A stretch of DNA of 29,484 nucleotides from an uncultured bacterium (lineage in GTDB: Bacteria; Bacillota; Clostridia; Oscillospirales; Oscillospiraceae), in contig CAJMQR010000005.1 in assembly GCA_905215665.1 (NCBI GenBank), positions 1 through 29,484 on the forward strand, written 5' to 3'. The position numbers and the translations under genes were made by a program. The notes under the pieces are model-generated. The model saw nothing but the letters and a program-made list of their open reading frames with translations, had not been told where the DNA came from and searched no databases. Position 1 is the first letter of the stretch. Each line of letters opens with the position of its first letter. Shown one piece after another: positions 25,530 through 29,484 of the stretch.

Positions 25530-27515
25530 TCATTCGGCTGCCTCGTAGAACACCTTCATCCCCTTGAAGGTCATATAGGCGTCCAGCTTGGAAACCAGCT
25601 CCATGGGGGCATGCATGGACAATACAGGGACGCCCGCGTCCACGGTCTCGATGTTGCGGTTTGCCATGTAGCAGGCGACCGTACCGCCGCCGCCCTGATC
25701 GACCTTGCCCAGCTCGCCGGTCTGCCAGATGACGTCCTGCTCGGAGAAGAGACGGCGGACATAGGCCATGACCTCGGCCGCGGCATCGGAGCTGCCGGAT
25801 TTGCCGCGTGCGCCGGTGTACTTGAAAATGCCGGTGCCGTAGTTGAGCTTTGTGTTGTTGCTCTTGTCGCAGGTTTCGGCATAGAGCGGATCAAAGGCGT
25901 TGCTCACGTCGGCCGAGAGGCAGAAGGAATTCTCAAAGCAGCGGCGCAGCCCGGCGCCGGATGCATCGCACAGGTCGCCCATGAACGTCTCAAAATAATC
26001 GCTCTGCATGCCCGAGATGCCCTGAGAGCCGATCTCCTCCTTGTCCGCAAGGACGCAGACGGCAGTCTTTTCCGGAATGTCCAGCGCCAGCATCGGCCGG
26101 AACGCGGCGTAGGCACAGACGCGGTCGTCGTGTCCGTAGGCGGCGATCAGGCTGCGGTCAAGGCCGGCCTCTCTTGCGCGTCCTGCGGGAACCATGGTCA
26201 GCTCCGCGGAGAGGAAATCCTCCTCGGTGATGCCGTACTTGTCATGCAGCAGGCACAGAACGGCAAACTTCACACGATCCGCGCCCTCGTCGTCCGCCAG
26301 CGGGCGGCTGCCGAGAAGAACGCGCAGATTTTCGCCCGTCACGCCCTCTGCCAGCGTCTTTTTCATCTGGTCGGCGGACAGATGCACCAGAAGATCGGTG
26401 ACGCAGAAGATGGGATCGTCCTCGTCCTCGCCTATCGTCACATTGACGACGGAGCCGTCCTTTCTGGCCACGACGCCGTGAATCGCAAGGGGTGTCGTCG
26501 TCCACTGATATTTCTTGATGCCGCCGTAATAATGCGTTTTGAAATAGGCCATCTCGCTGTCCTCACAGAGAGGGTTCGGCTTGAGGTCCAGACGCGGGGA
26601 ATCGATGTGCGCCGCGCAGATGTGCGCGCCTTCATTCAGAGAACGCCTGCCGATGACGGCGAAGATCACGCTCTTTTTATGGTTGTTGCCGTAGACCTTG
26701 TCGCCGGGTCTGAGCTGCATGCCGGGAACCAGCGGCTGAAACCCGGCCTTCTCTGCTTCCGCGATTGTCCACTCCACCGCCTCGCGTTCCACCTTGCAGG
26801 TGCTGATAAAATCGATATAGTCCCTGCAATAGGGCTCCATCGCCGCCAGATCCGCCGCGCTGATGCGGTCATAGCCGTTCTTCGGCGCAGAAAGCACCTT
26901 CCTGCGCAGGGCTTCGTATTTGTTGTCCATATGAAAAACTCCTTTCAGAAATTGTTCGCACTTCTCCTCAAACGCTTCCGGAGAACCGTCATTTTGCAGA
27001 GTATATCCCGCCATTGCAGAAAACTCCGCATCCGGCCGCTGCGCGCGGATGCGCGCCTCGGCATATGCGCGGGAGATGCCCTCCCGGCGCATCAGGCGTC
27101 CGATGCGCAGTTCCCGCGGCGCGGCAACCGCGACCGTCATGTCGCACAGCTCCGCCAGTCCGCTTTCAAACAACGCGATTGCGTCGATCGCAGCAATCCG
27201 GCAGCCGTTTTTCTCCGCCGTCTCCAGACGCCGCTTTACCTCGCGGCACACCGCGCCATGCGTAATCGCATTCAGGTCGCGCAAAGCGGATTCGTCGGAA
27301 AAAACCATGCTCCCGAGCTTTTTGCGATCCAGACCGTCCTCCGTAGCCGCGGCGGGAAAGCGGGCGGCAATGGCCGCCTGCAGCGCCTGATCCGTGCGCA
27401 GCAGTTCATGATACAGAGCGTCGCAGTCGATGGCCGTCCCGCCGCGCCGTTCGACAAGGCGGAGAAGCGTCGTCTTGCCGCTGCCCGTGCCGCCGGTGAT
27501 GCCGAGAATTCTCAT
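25530..27515 (-). CDS. coaE: Continuous frame joining dephospho-CoA kinase (CoaE) to an M18 aminopeptidase
   Basis: One uninterrupted 661-residue frame encodes two unrelated enzymes. Residues 1 to about 193 are CoaE: P-loop GGTGSGKT (8-15), AIDCDALYHELL, LDRKKLGSMVF, LNAITH, DAIALFESGL and a normal C-terminal end near residue 190. It would phosphorylate dephospho-CoA, the last step of CoA synthesis. From Met196 follows a full-length M18 aminopeptidase (466 residues). Metal-site motifs are AAHIDSPRLDLKP (H303, D305), GHDD (D463), DKEEIGSQG (E493/E494) and SMHAPMEL (H635). Met196 (26930) is preceded by AAAGGAG at 8 bases, a full ribosome binding site. The peptidase is therefore probably also, or mainly, made alone, and coaE seems to have lost its stop codon. 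The coaE ATG overlaps the sua5 stop by four bases. Confidence 0.85.
   Translation of the reverse strand: MRILGITGGTGSGKTTLLRLVERRGGTAIDCDALYHELLRTDQALQAAIAARFPAAATEDGLDRKKLGSMVFSDESALRDLNAITHGAVCREVKRRLETAEKNGCRIAAIDAIALFESGLAELCDMTVAVAAPRELRIGRLMRREGISRAYAEARIRAQRPDAEFSAMAGYTLQNDGSPEAFEEKCEQFLKGVFHMDNKYEALRRKVLSAPKNGYDRISAADLAAMEPYCRDYIDFISTCKVEREAVEWTIAEAEKAGFQPLVPGMQLRPGDKVYGNNHKKSVIFAVIGRRSLNEGAHICAAHIDSPRLDLKPNPLCEDSEMAYFKTHYYGGIKKYQWTTTPLAIHGVVARKDGSVVNVTIGEDEDDPIFCVTDLLVHLSADQMKKTLAEGVTGENLRVLLGSRPLADDEGADRVKFAVLCLLHDKYGITEEDFLSAELTMVPAGRAREAGLDRSLIAAYGHDDRVCAYAAFRPMLALDIPEKTAVCVLADKEEIGSQGISGMQSDYFETFMGDLCDASGAGLRRCFENSFCLSADVSNAFDPLYAETCDKSNNTKLNYGTGIFKYTGARGKSGSSDAAAEVMAYVRRLFSEQDVIWQTGELGKVDQGGGGTVACYMANRNIETVDAGVPVLSMHAPMELVSKLDAYMTFKGMKVFYEAAE
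26928..26945 (-). promoter_or_regulatory. Internal ribosome binding site and start of the M18 aminopeptidase
   Basis: On the minus strand AAAGGAG (26945-26939), 8 bases, then ATG (26930-26928) lie inside the coaE-aminopeptidase frame. Starting here gives a 466-residue protein (25530-26930), the usual M18 length beginning MDNKYEALRRK. This is the natural start of a separate aminopeptidase gene (apeA-like). Confidence 0.8.
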
Positions 27516-28546
27516 TTCTCCGCCTCCGCATCCACCACATGAAAGCCGGCGGCTTTTTTCAGCCGGTTGCCTATGGCATAGGCCAGGCCGCCGCCCTCCG
27601 GACAGCGCGCATAGATCGTCCGGATCTCCGGCCGGTCGAGATCGCGCAGCGCCGCAAAGAGTCCCGCCGAAAGTGTCTGCGGCGCGTCCAGCCGTCCGTA
27701 AGCCGTGGGGTTGCAGCCGCCATACAGCGGCAATTCCTCCGCAAAGCAGAGCGTTGCATCGCCGTCGCCGAAATGCCGGCGAATGTACCGCGCCGCGGCT
27801 TCGCTGCTGCCGGAGACGATGATGACCTCCGCCGCCGGCGCATAGTGCTTATATTTCATCCCCGGCGCACGGACAACGGCGTCGTTGGCAATCTGCCCCA
27901 GCACCGCGCGGTCGATGTCCAGCACGCCCAGAAGCGCTTTCAGCTCCTCCGGTGTGACACCGCCCGGGCGCAGCAGGCGCGGCCGCTCCCCCGTCAGATC
28001 GACGATGGTAGACTCCACGCCCACCTCGCAGGCACCGCCGTCCAAAATCGCGTCTATCCTGCCGTCCATGTCGTGCAGGACGTGCGCCGCCGTGGTGGTC
28101 GAGGGTTTGCCGGAGCGGTTGGCCGAGGGCGCCGCAACGGGGACGCCGGCCAGCCGGATCAGTTCGCGCGTCGCCGCTGTTTTCGGGCAGCGCACCGCGA
28201 CCGTGTCCAGTCCCGCAGTCGTTCGTTTCGGAACGTTGTCCCGCACGGGCAGAACCATGGTCAAGGGGCCCGGCCAGAAGCGTTCCGCCAGCAGCCATGC
28301 GGCCTGCGGGATGTCATGGCAGATATTCTCCATCTCACGCGGTTCGGAAATATGCAGAATCAGGGGGTTGTCCTGCGGGCGGCCCTTCGCCTCAAAGATA
28401 TGCAGGACGGCCCCGGCGTCCAGGCCGTTCGCGCCCAGACCGTAAACCGTCTCCGTCGGAAAGGCGACAAGCCCGCCCTCGCGGATCAGCTTTGCCGCCA
28501 GCGCGACGTCCTCCCGTTTTTCTGCCGAAAGCATCAAGGTCTTCAT
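27512..28546 (-). CDS. sua5: L-threonylcarbamoyladenylate synthase (Sua5/TsaC type)
   Basis: The 344-residue protein has the YrdC/Sua5 domain at about 1-205, with FPTETVYGLG (29-38), KGRPQDNPL (54-62), RFWPGPLTMVL and SANRSGKPS (141-149). A C-terminal Sua5 domain (about 225-344) follows the linker APGMKYKHYAP. It makes threonylcarbamoyl-AMP from threonine, bicarbonate and ATP for the t6A37 modification of ANN-decoding tRNAs. The two-domain length identifies it as Sua5 (YwlC) rather than short TsaC. It overlaps prfA and coaE by four bases (ATGA) on each side, so translation is tightly coupled. Placement after a release factor gene is a common Firmicutes arrangement. Confidence 0.95.
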   Translation of the reverse strand: MKTLMLSAEKREDVALAAKLIREGGLVAFPTETVYGLGANGLDAGAVLHIFEAKGRPQDNPLILHISEPREMENICHDIPQAAWLLAERFWPGPLTMVLPVRDNVPKRTTAGLDTVAVRCPKTAATRELIRLAGVPVAAPSANRSGKPSTTTAAHVLHDMDGRIDAILDGGACEVGVESTIVDLTGERPRLLRPGGVTPEELKALLGVLDIDRAVLGQIANDAVVRAPGMKYKHYAPAAEVIIVSGSSEAAARYIRRHFGDGDATLCFAEELPLYGGCNPTAYGRLDAPQTLSAGLFAALRDLDRPEIRTIYARCPEGGGLAYAIGNRLKKAAGFHVVDAEAEK

Positions 28547-29484
28547 TGCTTCTCACCTTCACTTCTGCGGAGCTTCTCCGCCTGATCCGCCGCGATCAGC
28601 GCGTCGATAATCTCGTCGAGCGCGCCGTTCATGACCGCGTCGATTTTATAGAGCGTCAGTCCAATGCGGTGATCGGTAACGCGGCTCTGCGGGAAATTGT
28701 AGGTTCGGATCTTCTCGTTGCGCATGCCGCTGCCCACCTGACTCCTGCGTTCATTGGAAATCGCGGAATCAATGCGCTCCTGCTCCATCTGATAGAGCTT
28801 GGACGAGAGCATCATCATACACTTCTCGCGGTTCTGAAACTGGCTGCGCTCCTCCTGACAGGATACGACGATGCCCGTTGGTTTGTGGATGAGGCGTACC
28901 GCCGAGGAGGTCTTGTTGATGTGTTGGCCGCCCGCCCCGGAGGAGCGGTATACCTGCATTTCGATATCCTCCGGCCGGATGCTGACGTCCGCCTCCTCCA
29001 TCTCGGGAAGCACAGCGACAGTGGCAGTGGAAGTATGCACGCGGCCGCCGGACTCCGTCTCCGGCACGCGCTGCACGCGATGCACGCCGGACTCAAATTT
29101 CAGGCGCGAATATGCGCCCGTCCCGTTGACAACAAAATCGGCCTCCTTGATGCCGCCCAGCTCCGTCTCGCTGTAATTGAGCAGCTCGATCGTCCAGCCC
29201 TTTGCAGCGGCATAAAGGGAATACATCCGGAACAGGCTGTGCGCAAAAAGGGCGCTCTCCTCGCCGCCGACGCCGCCGCGAATCTCCATGATGACGCTTT
29301 TTTCGTCGTTGGGGTCATGCGGCAGCAGCAGAATCTTCAGTTCCTGCTCCAGTTCCTCGCTGCGCCGTTTTGCGTCCGCGTATTCTTCCTGACACAGCGC
29401 CTTCAGCTCGGCGTCGGTCTGACCGGACATCATCTCCGCGGCCTCCTGCATGTCCCGCTGCGCGCGCTTGTAGCCGCGGAAGGC
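28543..29484 (-). CDS. prfA: Peptide chain release factor 1 (partial, N-terminus outside the window)
   Basis: The frame enters from the right window edge (AFRGYKRAQRDMQEA) and gives 313 residues, lacking about 40-50 N-terminal residues of a normal ~357-residue RF1. Seen are the acidic domain MEIRGGVGGEESALFAHSLFRMY, the codon-recognition region RVPETESGGRVHTSTATVAVLP with the PxT motif, and the catalytic SSGAGGQHINKTSSAVR with GGQ. The C-terminal NEKIRTYNFPQSRVTDHR block follows. It reads UAA and UAG stop codons and releases the peptide. The PxT rather than SPF tripeptide identifies RF1, not RF2. An internal Met at 29451 could be mistaken for the start but is not. It is the first visible gene of the prfA-sua5-coaE-aminopeptidase operon. 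Confidence 0.95.
   Translation of the reverse strand, partial: AFRGYKRAQRDMQEAAEMMSGQTDAELKALCQEEYADAKRRSEELEQELKILLLPHDPNDEKSVIMEIRGGVGGEESALFAHSLFRMYSLYAAAKGWTIELLNYSETELGGIKEADFVVNGTGAYSRLKFESGVHRVQRVPETESGGRVHTSTATVAVLPEMEEADVSIRPEDIEMQVYRSSGAGGQHINKTSSAVRLIHKPTGIVVSCQEERSQFQNREKCMMMLSSKLYQMEQERIDSAISNERRSQVGSGMRNEKIRTYNFPQSRVTDHRIGLTLYKIDAVMNGALDEIIDALIAADQAEKLRRSEGEKQ

Overview
The window looks like a chromosomal segment of an anaerobic gut Clostridium, most likely of the Oscillospiraceae/Ruminococcaceae type. The basis is G+C-rich coding DNA with AT-rich promoters, strong AGGAGG ribosome binding sites, the GlgC/GlgD pair of ADP-glucose pyrophosphorylases, and a YgeY-YgeW-carbamate kinase set. 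This placement is inference from gene content, not a computed taxonomy.

Layout. (1) 1-4222: the start of a YheO/DauR-like regulator (minus, cut by the window edge) diverges from ygeY-ygeW-arcC (plus). This set resembles the E. coli/clostridial cluster linked to anaerobic purine or uric acid breakdown, with carbamoyl phosphate yielding ATP at the end. (2) 4223-4531: a roughly 150-bp palindrome-rich element with imperfect terminal inverted repeats, then two strong hairpins separating convergent genes. (3) 4532-5977: a stand-alone minus-strand gene with its own consensus promoter. It encodes a six-helix membrane domain joined to an acyltransferase domain of the 2-oxoacid dehydrogenase E2 type, whose catalytic His position is Glu. 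(4) 6171-14818: a minus-strand oligopeptide ABC operon in the order small 4-TM protein, oppA, oppB, oppC, oppD, oppF, small 1-TM protein, with a consensus promoter at one end and an intrinsic terminator at the other. OppA and OppC both carry large unusual insertions. (5) 14819-15298: the opp promoter and a gene-free, hairpin-rich stretch. (6) 15299-25291: a compact glycogen operon, glgB-glgC-glgD-glgA-glgP-GH13, many genes overlapping by 1-4 bases, covering synthesis, branching, phosphorolysis and hydrolysis of glycogen. (7) 25530-29484: prfA (cut by the window edge), sua5, then one continuous reading frame joining dephospho-CoA kinase to an M18 aminopeptidase, closed by a terminator.

No tRNA, rRNA, CRISPR array, insertion sequence or phage gene was recognised. 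The most unusual items are the E2-like membrane protein with a substituted catalytic motif, the CoaE-aminopeptidase read-through fusion that still holds an internal ribosome binding site, and the ~370-residue repeat-bearing insertion in the OppC permease. No obviously new multi-gene system is visible; most of the window is conserved metabolism.
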